A program made the translations under genes and the position numbers. This document shows, piece after piece, positions 1 to 8,547 of a stretch of DNA of 64,000 nucleotides. Below the pieces are notes generated by a model. It was not told the DNA's origin, did not search any database, and was given only the letters and a program-made list of their open reading frames with translations. Source of the stretch: Cellvibrionaceae bacterium (lineage in GTDB: Bacteria; Pseudomonadota; Gammaproteobacteria; Pseudomonadales; Cellvibrionaceae); NCBI GenBank assembly GCA_025800435.1, contig JAOXRV010000044.1, forward strand, positions 1-64,000, read 5' to 3'. Each line of letters begins with the position of its first letter. Positions within the stretch are counted from its first letter, which is position 1.

Positions 1-678
1 GAGTATGGTGGCAGGGTCGGCCCCCAAGGCCACGCTTACAGGATAGGGCTTGCCCGGGTTTTGCTGACACCACTCGCGGTAATCCAGTGCGCCACCGCGG
101 TGGCTGAGCCAACGCATAATCAGTTTGTTGGGGCCGAGCAGCTGCATCCGGTAAATGCCGAGGTTTTGCCGTTCTTTATTGGGGCCCCGGGTAATCACCA
201 GTGGCCAGGTCACCAGCGGGCCGGCATCGCCGGGCCAGCAGGTTTGAATAGGCAGGCAGGTTAGGTCGACCTCGTCGCCGCGTTTTACTACCTGTTGGCA
301 GGGAGCTTTGCTGACCGTCTTGGGGCCCATATTGAGCACCTGCTTAAAGATGGGCATTTTGCTCCAGGCATCCTTTAGGCCCTTGGGGGGCTCGGGCTCT
401 TTTAAAAAGGCCAGCAGCTTGCCGACTTCGCGCAGGGCTTCAACATTGGGCTCACCCATGCCCAGAGCAACCCGCTCGGGAGTACCAAACAGATTGGCCA
501 GCACCGGTATATCGCTGCCGATGGGGTTTTCGAACAACAGGGCGGGGCCGCCGGCGCGCAGGGTACGGTCGCAGATTTCGGTCATTTCCAGGTTTGGGTC
601 AACCGGGGTGCTAATGCGGCGCAGCAGGCCTTGTTTTTCCAGCTGCTCGATAAAATCGCGCAGATCGCGGTATTTCAT
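1..678 (-). CDS. ubiD: UbiD, 4-hydroxy-3-polyprenylbenzoate decarboxylase (N-terminal part)
   Basis: The reverse strand reads continuously from an ATG at 678 to the window edge, giving the first 226 residues of a protein whose family is about 490 long. It starts MKYRDLRDFIEQLEKQG and carries the UbiD stretch with RGGALDYREW near residue 200. UbiD enzymes use prenylated FMN and a divalent metal to decarboxylate the ring intermediate of ubiquinone synthesis. The C-terminal half, with the remaining catalytic residues, lies outside the window. It is divergent from the methionine gene that follows. The partial state is due to the window edge, not to damage. Confidence 0.93.
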   Translation of the reverse strand, partial: MKYRDLRDFIEQLEKQGLLRRISTPVDPNLEMTEICDRTLRAGGPALLFENPIGSDIPVLANLFGTPERVALGMGEPNVEALREVGKLLAFLKEPEPPKGLKDAWSKMPIFKQVLNMGPKTVSKAPCQQVVKRGDEVDLTCLPIQTCWPGDAGPLVTWPLVITRGPNKERQNLGIYRMQLLGPNKLIMRWLSHRGGALDYREWCQQNPGKPYPVSVALGADPATIL

Positions 679-853
679 AGAAGATCCTGATCGAGGAGAG
701 TTCTGATTGAGATGGGCGCAGTCTAGCAGAAGCACCGCTCTGCTATAAGCTTATTCCAAGGCTGGGCTTGCCCGTAGATCCTGACCGTATGACAATAGTG
801 GGCTGTGGGCATTTTAGGGCCCCTATATTCTAACAATGATTCCGGGAGACAAC

Positions 854-2128
854 ATGAAACTGGAAACCCTAGCAATACACGCCGGTTACGAGGGCGACCC
901 GACCACCAACTCGGCCACTACCCCTATCTACCAGACCACTTCTTATACCTTTGACAGCACCCAGCACGGTGCCGACCTGTTTGACCTAAAGGTACCCGGG
1001 AATATCTATACGCGCATTATGAACCCCACCACCTCGGTACTGGAGCAGCGCTTAGCCGCCCTTGAAGGTGGTGTCGGTGCCCTGGCCCTGGCCTCGGGTA
1101 TGGCGGCGATCCGCTACGCCATTGAAACCATCGCTGAAGTGGGCAGTAATATCGTCAGCACCAGCCAGCTCTACGGCGGCACCTATAACCTGTTTGCCCA
1201 CACTTTTCCGCGCCAGGGCATCGAGACGCGCTTTGTCGATGCGGACGACTTTGACAAGATTGCCAGCTTGATTGATGACAACACCAAGGCTCTGTTTTGT
1301 GAATCCATCGGCAACCCCGCCGGCAATGTGGTGGACATCGCCCGTTGGGCCGAAATTGCCGAGGCCCACGGCGTGCCGCTAATTGTGGACAACACCGTGG
1401 CCAGCCCCGCCCTGTGTAAACCCTTTGAGCTGGGCGCTCATATTGTTGTGCACTCTTTGACCAAGTACATCGGCGGCCATGGCACCACCATCGGCGGTGC
1501 GATTATCGATTCAGGCAAGTTCGACTGGGCCGGCAATAAAGAGCGCTTTCCGCTGTTGAACACCCCCGACCCCTCCTACCACGGTGTGGTCTACACCGAA
1601 GCCCTGGGTGAGGCCGCCTATATTGGTCGCGCCCGAGTGGTGCCCCTGCGCAACACCGGTGCAGCCATCTCCCCTCACAGCGCCTTCCTGATTATGCAGG
1701 GGCTGGAGACTTTGGCCCTGCGCATGGAGCGCCACTGTGACAACAGCGAGAAGGTCGCTGAGTATTTGGCCGCCCACCCCCAGGTTGAATGGGTAAACTA
1801 CGCCGGCCTGGCCGATAGCCCCTACCACGCTAACTGCGAAAAAATCTGCGGTGGCAGGGCATCGGGTATTTTGAGCTTTGGTATTAAAGGCGGCAGCCAA
1901 GCCGGCGGCAAGTTTATTGATGCCCTGCAGCTGATTTTGCGCCTGGTTAATATTGGCGATGCCAAGTCCCTGGCCTGTCATCCGGCCTCTACCACTCACC
2001 GCCAGCTATCCCCTGAGGAGCTAAAATCTGCAGGTGTTAGCGAAGAGATGGTGCGTTTGTCTATCGGTATCGAGCATGTGGATGATATTATTGCGGATAT
2101 CGAACAGGCATTGGCTGCGGCCAAATAA
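854..2128 (+). CDS. metY: O-acetylhomoserine aminocarboxypropyltransferase (sulfhydrylase)
   Basis: A 424-residue PLP enzyme of the Cys/Met metabolism family, starting MKLETLAIHAGYEGDP. The PLP-binding lysine is about K204, in VVHSLTKYIGGHG. Family enzymes of this type join sulfide to O-acetylhomoserine to give homocysteine in the cytoplasm. An upstream ATG at 836 is in frame, but the ATG at 854 has a GGGAG ribosome site at the right spacing and fits the family N-terminus. The acyl-homoserine supplier, metX, is encoded at 15.6-16.8 kb rather than next door. A role as O-succinylhomoserine sulfhydrylase cannot be excluded by eye. Confidence 0.9.
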   Translation: MKLETLAIHAGYEGDPTTNSATTPIYQTTSYTFDSTQHGADLFDLKVPGNIYTRIMNPTTSVLEQRLAALEGGVGALALASGMAAIRYAIETIAEVGSNIVSTSQLYGGTYNLFAHTFPRQGIETRFVDADDFDKIASLIDDNTKALFCESIGNPAGNVVDIARWAEIAEAHGVPLIVDNTVASPALCKPFELGAHIVVHSLTKYIGGHGTTIGGAIIDSGKFDWAGNKERFPLLNTPDPSYHGVVYTEALGEAAYIGRARVVPLRNTGAAISPHSAFLIMQGLETLALRMERHCDNSEKVAEYLAAHPQVEWVNYAGLADSPYHANCEKICGGRASGILSFGIKGGSQAGGKFIDALQLILRLVNIGDAKSLACHPASTTHRQLSPEELKSAGVSEEMVRLSIGIEHVDDIIADIEQALAAAK

Positions 2129-2142
2129 TAGAAGGGTTTACA

Positions 2143-3201
2143 ATGGTGACGGCGGCAGCGGAAGGCATAGGTGAATTACTGCGCGCTCTGCCGCCACTGA
2201 TCAACCCCTTTGTGCCCCTGCTGGCGGTGATGGCGCTGGCGGGGCTTTTGCTTTTCTACCTAGGCCGCCGGGCCAAGTTGGACCCCACCGAAGGGTCTCG
2301 CTACCGCAGCCAGTGGATGGGGGTCTTAGTTACCCTGGTGGCGCTGTGTGCGGTAATTATTGTGTTGCCGGTTAGCGACAGTTTGCAGGGCAACCTGCTG
2401 ACCATGCTGGGTTTGCTGCTCACTGCCATTATCACTCTGTCTTCTACCACCATTGCCGCCAATGCCATGGCTGGGCTAATGATTCGCGCCTTAGACAATT
2501 TTAAGCCCGGAGATTTTATTCAGGTAAACGGCCATTTTGGCCGGGTGACAGAGCAAGATTTATTTCATATTGAAATTCAAACCGAAGACCGCGACCTATT
2601 AACCCTGCCCAACACCTATGTGGCTGCCAACCCAGTTAAGGTGGTGCACGCCTCGGGTACGGTTGTGACTGCCGAGATTACCTTGGGCTACGACCTCGAC
2701 AACCACCAAATAGAAACCCTGCTAAAACGAGCGGCCAGCGAGGCCGGCCTGGACGAGCCTTTTGTTTATGTGATGGACCTGGGTGACTACTCAGTTCGCT
2801 ACCGGGTGGCGGGGTTTTTAAAACAGGTTAAACAATTATTGTCGGCCCGCTCCAAGCTGCGCCAACATATGTTGGATGTGCTGCACGGCGCCGATATCGA
2901 AATTGTGTCCCCGGCATTTATGAACCAGCGCCAGCTTGGCGATGCGGTGGTTATCCCTGAGCAGGCCTATCGCCCGCGCTTTAAGAAACCCGAAAACCCC
3001 GAGGCGATCGTGTTTGATAAGGCCGAGCGAGCCCAGTCTTTGCAAGAGCTAAAAGACAGCTACGACGAGCTAAAAAAAGAGCTGGAAGCGCTGCAAGGTA
3101 AAACTGCCGAGCCGGATCAGCAAGATAAAATCGATCAGAAAAAGCGCCGTTTAAAAGCCATTCGCCTATTGATCAAGCGCTTTGAGGAGCGTGAGGTTTA
3201 A
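2143..3201 (+). CDS. MscS-family mechanosensitive channel with C-terminal coiled coil
   Basis: A 352-residue inner-membrane protein with about three hydrophobic segments (residues 20-45, 62-82 and 85-110). The MscS beta-domain follows, seen in KPGDFIQVNGHFGRV and LLTLPNTYVAANPV. The last 75 residues or so are highly charged and heptad-like (EELKKELEALQGK and onward), an extension that E. coli MscS lacks. Channels of this family release solutes on hypo-osmotic shock, although several paralogues have unknown gating. The gene starts 14 bases after metY stops, so the two may be cotranscribed. A strong terminator follows. Confidence 0.85.
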   Translation: MVTAAAEGIGELLRALPPLINPFVPLLAVMALAGLLLFYLGRRAKLDPTEGSRYRSQWMGVLVTLVALCAVIIVLPVSDSLQGNLLTMLGLLLTAIITLSSTTIAANAMAGLMIRALDNFKPGDFIQVNGHFGRVTEQDLFHIEIQTEDRDLLTLPNTYVAANPVKVVHASGTVVTAEITLGYDLDNHQIETLLKRAASEAGLDEPFVYVMDLGDYSVRYRVAGFLKQVKQLLSARSKLRQHMLDVLHGADIEIVSPAFMNQRQLGDAVVIPEQAYRPRFKKPENPEAIVFDKAERAQSLQELKDSYDELKKELEALQGKTAEPDQQDKIDQKKRRLKAIRLLIKRFEEREV

Positions 3202-3216
3202 ACCTCAGCAGCGGTA

Positions 3217-3258
3217 TAAAAAAACCGCCCCAGCGCTTGGCGTTGGGGCGGTTTTTTT
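3217..3258. terminator. Bidirectional Rho-independent terminator between the two mscS genes
   Basis: A 12-bp stem (3224-3235 with 3241-3252, one G-T wobble) and a 5-base loop is preceded by a run of A and followed by a run of T. It can therefore end transcription of the mscS gene on the plus strand and of the mscS gene on the minus strand, whose stop codons face each other here. Confidence 0.9.
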
Positions 3259-3267
3259 ATCGGGTTT

Positions 3268-4065
3268 TTAGGCCACATTGTGCATATGCACATCCTGCTG
3301 GGGGTAGGGGATAGAGATATTCTGGGCATCGAAGGTTTTCTTAACCGCTTCTTGCATGGAAAAGAACACACCCCAGTAATCGGCGGAGTTGACCCACACG
3401 CGCACGGTAAAATTAACCGAGCTGTCGGCCAGCTCGGCCACCACGATCAGGTGTGGTGGGTCAGTTAAAATGCGATCTTCGGCGGCGATAATTTGTTCCA
3501 GGGCGGCCTTGGCCGCGTCGATATCGTCGTCGTAGCCAATGCCAAAGCTCATGTCTACCCGGCGGGTGGCCTCGGTGGAATAGTTGACGATACTGCCGTT
3601 AGAGATGGGGCCATTGGGGATAATAATGGTTTTGTTGTCGCCAGTTTTTAAAACGGTGTTAAAAATCTGGATCGACTGTACCACGCCGTTGTGGCCCTGG
3701 GTCTCGATAAAATCACCGACTTTGTAAGGCTTAAATAAGATCAGTAATACGCCGCCGGCAAAGTTAGAGAGGCTGCCCTGTAGCGCCAGGCCGACGGCCA
3801 GGCCGGCGGCACCCAGAACCGCCACAAATGAGGTGGTGGCAATGCCGACCATGGAGGCGACGCTGACGATCAACAGTGCTTTGAGGCCGATATTCATCAG
3901 GCTGCTAAAAAAGCGGCGCAGGGTTGAATCGATATCTTTTTTCTCCATCGCCTTGTTGGCCATTTTGACCGCGAAGCCTATCGCCAGCCAACCGGCGATT
4001 AATATCAGAATGGCGAAGGCCGCTTGTGGTGCCCAGGCGGCAATAAAGTTTGAAATCGCTTCCAT
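3268..4065 (-). CDS. mscS: Small-conductance mechanosensitive channel MscS
   Basis: A 265-residue protein close in length to E. coli MscS (286). It has three transmembrane segments. The third is the glycine/alanine-rich pore helix (VLGAAGLAVGLALQGSLSNF), followed by the hallmark FKPYKVGDFIE and the beta-domain stretch IIIPNGPISNGSIVNYS. It gates under membrane tension to jettison solutes. The reading frame extends to 4098, but the ATG at 4065 has an AAGGA site 7 bases upstream and gives the usual MscS N-terminus. A terminator at 4097-4116 separates it from rho, so it probably has its own promoter. Confidence 0.92.
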   Translation of the reverse strand: MEAISNFIAAWAPQAAFAILILIAGWLAIGFAVKMANKAMEKKDIDSTLRRFFSSLMNIGLKALLIVSVASMVGIATTSFVAVLGAAGLAVGLALQGSLSNFAGGVLLILFKPYKVGDFIETQGHNGVVQSIQIFNTVLKTGDNKTIIIPNGPISNGSIVNYSTEATRRVDMSFGIGYDDDIDAAKAALEQIIAAEDRILTDPPHLIVVAELADSSVNFTVRVWVNSADYWGVFFSMQEAVKKTFDAQNISIPYPQQDVHMHNVA

Positions 4066-4095
4066 AGTGTTGTCCTTGAGCAGGGTAAAACGAAA

Positions 4096-4120
4096 CAAAA
4101 AAGGGCCTTGCGGCCCCTTC
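4096..4120 (-). terminator. Rho-independent terminator of rho
   Basis: On the minus strand a short GC stem (4103-4107 paired with 4112-4116, extendable by a few bases) with a 4-base loop is followed by six T residues. It lies just beyond the rho stop codon. Confidence 0.8.
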
Positions 4121-4124
4121 GGTG

Positions 4125-5384
4125 TTATTTGCGTTTCATCGACAAGAAGAATTCATCGTTGGTCTTAAAGTCTTTAAGACGGTCCACCAAAAATTCGGTG
4201 GCGGCGATATCTTCCATGTCGTGCAGCAGCTTGCGCAGAATCCACACGCGTTGCAACTCGTCCTCTTTCATCAACAGGTCTTCGCGGCGGGTGCCGGAGC
4301 GGCGCACATTGATGGCGGGGTAGATGCGTTTTTCAGAAACCTTGCGATCCAGGTGTAGCTCCTGGTTGCCGGTACCCTTAAATTCTTCGTAGATCACCTC
4401 GTCCATCTTCGAACCGGTGTCGATCAGAGCGGTGGCGACGATGGAGAGGCTGCCGCCTTCCTCGATATTGCGGGCGGCACCGAAGAAACGCTTGGGACGC
4501 TCCAGTGCGTGGGCATCTACACCACCGGTCAGTACCTTGCCGGAGCTTGGAATAACGGTGTTGTAAGCACGGGCCAGACGAGTGATGGAGTCGAGCAGGA
4601 TGACCACGTCTTTTTTGTGTTCAACCAGGCGCTTGGCCTTTTCGATTACCATCTCGGCAACCTGCACATGGCGCGAGGGGGGCTCATCAAAGGTAGAGGC
4701 CACCACTTCGCCGCGCACCGAGCGCTGCATCTCGGTTACTTCCTCGGGGCGCTCGTCGATCAGCAGCACGATCAGGTGCACCTCGGGGTTATTGCGGGTA
4801 ATCGCCTGGGCGATGTTCTGCATCATAATGGTTTTACCGGCCTTGGGCGGGGCCACGATCAGGCCGCGCTGGCCCTTGCCGATGGGGGCAATCAAATCGA
4901 TGATGCGGCCGGTCAGGTCTTCGGTAGAGCCATTGCCCGCTTCCAGGTGTAAGCGATCATCTGGAAACAGAGGGGTCAGGTTTTCGAACAGAATTTTATT
5001 TTTTGAATTCTCGGGCTTGTCGAAGTTGATCTGGCCAACTTTGAGCAGGGCGAAGTAGCGCTCGCCCTCTTTGGGGGGGCGAATCTTGCCCGAGATGGTA
5101 TCACCGGTGCGCAGGTTAAAGCGTCGAATTTGACTGGGCGATACATAGATATCGTCTGGGCCGGCCAGGTAAGAGGAGTCGGCCGAGCGCAGGAAACCAA
5201 AGCCATCTTGCAAAATTTCGAGCACGCCGTCGCCGTAGATATCTTCGCCGCTTTTGGCGTGGCGCTTTAAGATGTTAAAAATAATGTCCTGCTTGCGCGA
5301 GCGGCCGACATTGTCGAGGCCGACTTCTTTGGCGATATTAAGCAGTTCTTCAATGGGTTTGGTTTTTAGGTCTGTTAAATTCAT
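4125..5384 (-). CDS. rho: Transcription termination factor Rho
   Basis: A 419-residue hexameric RNA helicase that ends transcription at C-rich, untranslated RNA. Visible parts are the N-terminal helical domain (1-47), the cold-shock RNA-binding domain (about 50-118, with GVLEILQDGFGFLRS), the P-loop APPKAGKT near 180, the Walker B region VVILLDSITRLARAYN, and the Q-loop/R-loop region GGVDAHALERPKRFFGAARN. Length matches E. coli Rho exactly. The start has no purine-rich ribosome site: the bases before ATG are pyrimidine-rich. A leader of about 340 bases precedes it, consistent with the autogenous control known for rho. Confidence 0.98.
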   Translation of the reverse strand: MNLTDLKTKPIEELLNIAKEVGLDNVGRSRKQDIIFNILKRHAKSGEDIYGDGVLEILQDGFGFLRSADSSYLAGPDDIYVSPSQIRRFNLRTGDTISGKIRPPKEGERYFALLKVGQINFDKPENSKNKILFENLTPLFPDDRLHLEAGNGSTEDLTGRIIDLIAPIGKGQRGLIVAPPKAGKTIMMQNIAQAITRNNPEVHLIVLLIDERPEEVTEMQRSVRGEVVASTFDEPPSRHVQVAEMVIEKAKRLVEHKKDVVILLDSITRLARAYNTVIPSSGKVLTGGVDAHALERPKRFFGAARNIEEGGSLSIVATALIDTGSKMDEVIYEEFKGTGNQELHLDRKVSEKRIYPAINVRRSGTRREDLLMKEDELQRVWILRKLLHDMEDIAATEFLVDRLKDFKTNDEFFLSMKRK

Positions 5385-5734
5385 AAAGATAGAAATGGAA
5401 GTGTGGCCTGAGAATCTGGCCAGCTGTGGGTGAATGATTAATGGATTGGGTCGTAATTAAAATCTTAATATTGGCTCGGCCAGGCCGGGCAGTTATATAT
5501 ACTTGAGGTCGTTAAGTTCTATATCACTAGGCTGTTATTCGGCGGCGTTTATTTCTGGTTTTTTGGGCCGCGGGCACAGCGCCTTTAAGAGTCATGGTTT
5601 TTTGAATAGTTCCATGCCTGTATCCGAACCGCCGATTGTTTCACAGTGTGGGGTATCCGTTAATGGAGAAAGCCTTGGGCCTTTGCCGTTAGCGCTGTGG
5701 TTCAGTGGGGGGATAGTGCTGTGCGATTGGGTCA
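5385..5734 (-). promoter_or_regulatory. Long 5' leader of rho, C-rich at its start
   Basis: About 345 bases lie between the predicted transcription start (near 5728) and the rho ATG. Read as RNA, the first 120 bases or so are rich in C and poor in G, as expected of a Rho loading (rut) region. E. coli rho is known to be autoregulated by Rho-dependent termination in its leader. The only small reading frame seen in it on the rho strand is a 7-codon ATG frame. The plus-strand frame at 5503-5751 looks like chance. Function here is inferred from base composition and from the family. Confidence 0.5.
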
Positions 5735-5762
5735 ATTATAGCGTACTTTAAAGGCCGTGCAA
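5735..5762 (-). promoter_or_regulatory. Sigma-70-type promoter for rho
   Basis: A perfect TATAAT (5740-5735 on the minus strand) is preceded by TTGCAC (5762-5757) with a 16-base spacer. Transcription would begin near 5728 and give the long rho leader. The site lies between the trxA stop and the rho start. Confidence 0.65.
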
Positions 5763-5808
5763 GGGTGCGGGGCTTTTCGCCCTGCATTACCCTCGCATGT
5801 GACCCGCT

Positions 5809-6132
5809 TTATAAGCTGGCTTCGATAAATTCAACCAGCTGGGTCTTGGACAGGGCGCCGACCTTCATGGCGTCCATATTGCCGCCTTTGAAGATCATCA
5901 GGGTCGGAATACCGCGAATATTAAACTTGGCCGGGGTTTCCTTGTTGGCATCCACATCCATTTTGCAGATCTTGATCTTGCCCGCGTAGTCACCACACAG
6001 CTCGTCCAGAACGGGGGCGATCATCTTGCAGGGACCACACCACTCTGCCCAAAAATCAACCAGTACAGGGCCGTCGGCCTGCAGTACATCGGCTTCAAAA
6101 CTGCTGTCGGTTACGTGAACAATGCTACTCAT
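5809..6132 (-). CDS. trxA: Thioredoxin 1
   Basis: A 107-residue thioredoxin with the active site WCGPCK (Cys32 and Cys35) and the cis-proline segment GIPTLMIF. It reduces disulfides of cytoplasmic proteins such as ribonucleotide reductase and is recharged by thioredoxin reductase. The frame is open further upstream, but the ATG at 6132 has a GGAG site 8 bases upstream and gives the normal family length. It lies between ppk and rho, as in Pseudomonas, with its own promoter at 6188-6216. The Pseudomonas gene between trxA and ppk (ppx) is missing here. Confidence 0.97.
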   Translation of the reverse strand: MSSIVHVTDSSFEADVLQADGPVLVDFWAEWCGPCKMIAPVLDELCGDYAGKIKICKMDVDANKETPAKFNIRGIPTLMIFKGGNMDAMKVGALSKTQLVEFIEASL

Positions 6133-6187
6133 TGGGTTTCTCCAAAATTGGCTGGCCACTGAGCGGCCGCGAGAAAAAGATAGCGGT

Positions 6188-6216
6188 ATGATAAGGATTG
6201 CGCCTGCCCTAGACAA
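6188..6216 (-). promoter_or_regulatory. Sigma-70-type promoter for trxA
   Basis: TTGTCT (6216-6211) and TATCAT (6193-6188) on the minus strand are separated by exactly 17 bases. They lie about 55 bases upstream of the trxA ATG. Confidence 0.6.
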
Positions 6217-6298
6217 GGGCGGATAGGGGTCGCAGCCCCGCTGGGGCCGGCCAATATTTATTGGTGCAAGTACTTACTATCGCTGCGGGCTTCAGTAT

Positions 6299-8428
6299 CT
6301 AGGGCACCTCTGAATACCCGGCTAATTGTTCTAACAATAGCAGCTGCTGCGGCTTTTGTTCGCTAGTGGCGGCGGGGGGCTGCTGGTAGTTGCCCTCGGC
6401 GTCCAGTTCCCAGCGGCCCGGAGCGGCCTCTATATAACCGCGCAGCTCGTTAATGACACGCTTGGCTAGGGTCGGTTTGGCCACCGGGAAGCAAGTTTCA
6501 ACCCGGCGGTTTAGGTTGCGCTCCATTAAATCGGCGCTGGCGCAGTAAACCTGGGGGTTGGCGTTGGCAAAATAATAGGCTCGGGTGTGCTCTAAGAAGC
6601 GGCCGATAATCGAGTAGACGCGGATATTGTCAGACACCCCGGCAATGCCTGGGCGCAGGCAGCACATGCCGCGAATCACCAGCTCAATTTTTACCCCGGC
6701 CTGGCTGGCCTTGTACAGGGCCTCGATCACTTTCGGCTCGGTCAGGCCATTGGCCTTCATCATGATATGGGCTTGTTTGCCGGCCAGGGCCGCTTCGGCC
6801 TCGGCCTCAATCAGTTTCAGCAGTTGCTTTTTCAGGGTAAAAGGCGCATGCAGTAGGCGGCTGATGCGTTCCGTTTTGCCCATGCCGGTAAGCATATGGA
6901 AAACTCGGTGCACATCCTCGCCCAATACCGGGTCGGCGGACATAAACGAGTAATCGGTGTACAGGCGGGCGTTGCCACTGTGGTAATTGCCGGTGCCCAG
7001 GTGCACATAGCGCTTGAGTTCGCACTCTTCGCGCCGCACCACCAGCAGCATCTTGGCGTGGGTTTTATAGCCCACCACCCCGTATACCACTACCGCACCG
7101 GCCTCTTGCAGGCGGCTGGCCAGCTCTAGGTTTTCTTCCTCATCAAAGCGGGCGCGCAGCTCTACTACGACGGTTACCTCTTTGCCGTGGCGGGCCGCTT
7201 CAATCAGCGCCGCCACCATGGGTGAGCTGCTGCCACTGCGGTACAAGGTCTGCTTAATGGCGACCACATCCGGGTCTTTGGCGGCCTGGCGCAACATATC
7301 CACCACCGGGTTAAAGGATTCAAAAGGATGCAGCAGCAGCTTGTCTTTGGCGCTTAGGGCTTCAAAGATATTGTCTTTACGGCTCAGACCCTTGGGCAGG
7401 CCGGGGACAAAATCCGGGTACAGCAGGTCTGGGCGCTGTACCATCGAAGGCAGGCTCATCAGTCGTTTCAGATTAACCGGGCCATTGACCAGATACAGTT
7501 CTTTTTCGCTTAGGCCCACCTCGTCCAATAAAAACTGCACCAGTTCGTGCGGACAGTTATCGGCCACCTCCAGCCGCACGGCATTGCCAAAGCGGCGGCT
7601 GTGCAGCTCGCCGCGCAGGGCGCGGGCCAAATCTTCTACGCCCTCGGTATCCACATCCAAATCGGCGTTGCGAGTAATGCGGAACTGATAGCAGCCCTTG
7701 GATTGCATGCCGGGGAATAGCTCCTCGGCGTGGGCGTGAATCATCGATGACAGAAACACAAAATTGTCGCCGGGCTCACACAGCTCATCGGGCAGGCGCA
7801 CTATCCGCGACAGTGAGCGGGGCGCGGGTACAATAGCCAGGCCCGATTCGCGGCCAAAGGCGTCTTTGCCCTCCAGCTCGACAATAAAGTTAAGGCTTTT
7901 ATTAACCAAGCGGGGAAAGGGGTGGGCGTGGTCTAGGCCGATGGGGCTGATCACCGGCAGTACCTCTTTGTGTACAAAGTCGCTAATCCACTGGCCCTGG
8001 GCCTGGGTCCACTGGCTGCGGCGCAAAAAGCGGATCTGTTCGGCCTCCATCGCTGGAATGAGAATATCGTTGAGAATATCGTACTGCTGCTTTACTGTCG
8101 CATGGCACTCTTCGGCCAGTCGTTCAATGATTTCCTGTGGGTGCAGGGCATCGGGGCCGGGGTTGTCGCGGTCCATCTGAATGCGTTGCAATAGGCCCGC
8201 CACCCGAATCTCAAAAAACTCGTCCAGATTGGAGCTAAAAATCAGCAAAAACTTAAGTCGCTCTAGCAGTGGGTGGCTGTTGTCCAAGGCCTGGGCCAGC
8301 ACCCGCTGGTTAAATTTTAAGTGGCTCAGCTCGCGGTTGTTGTAGTACTGCGGAAGGCTGACATCCAGTGGCTCGACGGCGCTGCCAATGGGGGTGATAT
8401 CATTGCTTAAGGTGGTGGGCTCGGACAT
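6299..8428 (-). CDS. ppk1: Polyphosphate kinase 1
   Basis: A 709-residue enzyme that reversibly polymerises the ATP gamma-phosphate into inorganic polyphosphate. It has the N-terminal PPK domain (VLAQALDNSHPLLERLKFL), the middle domain, and two phospholipase-D-like C-terminal domains. These carry the conserved histidines H457 in YKTHAKM, the expected autophosphorylated residue, and H614 in FLEHTRAYYF. Length is typical (E. coli 688). The last residues, GYSEVP and the stop, are written by a short dispersed repeat (6300-6319), so the natural C-terminus may have been replaced. The ATG at 8428 is followed by a Ser/Thr-rich start. Confidence 0.97.
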   Translation of the reverse strand: MSEPTTLSNDITPIGSAVEPLDVSLPQYYNNRELSHLKFNQRVLAQALDNSHPLLERLKFLLIFSSNLDEFFEIRVAGLLQRIQMDRDNPGPDALHPQEIIERLAEECHATVKQQYDILNDILIPAMEAEQIRFLRRSQWTQAQGQWISDFVHKEVLPVISPIGLDHAHPFPRLVNKSLNFIVELEGKDAFGRESGLAIVPAPRSLSRIVRLPDELCEPGDNFVFLSSMIHAHAEELFPGMQSKGCYQFRITRNADLDVDTEGVEDLARALRGELHSRRFGNAVRLEVADNCPHELVQFLLDEVGLSEKELYLVNGPVNLKRLMSLPSMVQRPDLLYPDFVPGLPKGLSRKDNIFEALSAKDKLLLHPFESFNPVVDMLRQAAKDPDVVAIKQTLYRSGSSSPMVAALIEAARHGKEVTVVVELRARFDEEENLELASRLQEAGAVVVYGVVGYKTHAKMLLVVRREECELKRYVHLGTGNYHSGNARLYTDYSFMSADPVLGEDVHRVFHMLTGMGKTERISRLLHAPFTLKKQLLKLIEAEAEAALAGKQAHIMMKANGLTEPKVIEALYKASQAGVKIELVIRGMCCLRPGIAGVSDNIRVYSIIGRFLEHTRAYYFANANPQVYCASADLMERNLNRRVETCFPVAKPTLAKRVINELRGYIEAAPGRWELDAEGNYQQPPAATSEQKPQQLLLLEQLAGYSEVP
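6300..6319. repeat. Partial copy of the GGCACCTCTGAATA dispersed repeat at the ppk 3' end
   Basis: These 20 bases are identical to the reverse complement of 42778-42797. They share the GGCACCTCTGAATA core with the terminal repeats of the 93-bp element at 24821-24913. In the ppk direction the repeat encodes the last residues and the TAG stop. Confidence 0.75.
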
Positions 8429-8547
8429 GGTGCTGCTCGATGTAGACTAAGATATTGTGATAATTATAGAGCCTCACTGTGACAATAGTATGGTCTAATG
8501 TCAAAGTAGCGCGATGATAGCGACAGTCGAGATCTTTAGGGGAAAAT

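Noticed and set aside
5503..5751. 82-codon open frame on the plus strand in the rho leader region
   Set aside because: No ribosome site, no recognisable features, and it runs against the rho leader and promoter.
8463..8491. TATAAT upstream of ppk as a promoter
   Set aside because: The hexamer is perfect, but no -35 match is found at an acceptable distance, so it is not listed as a feature.
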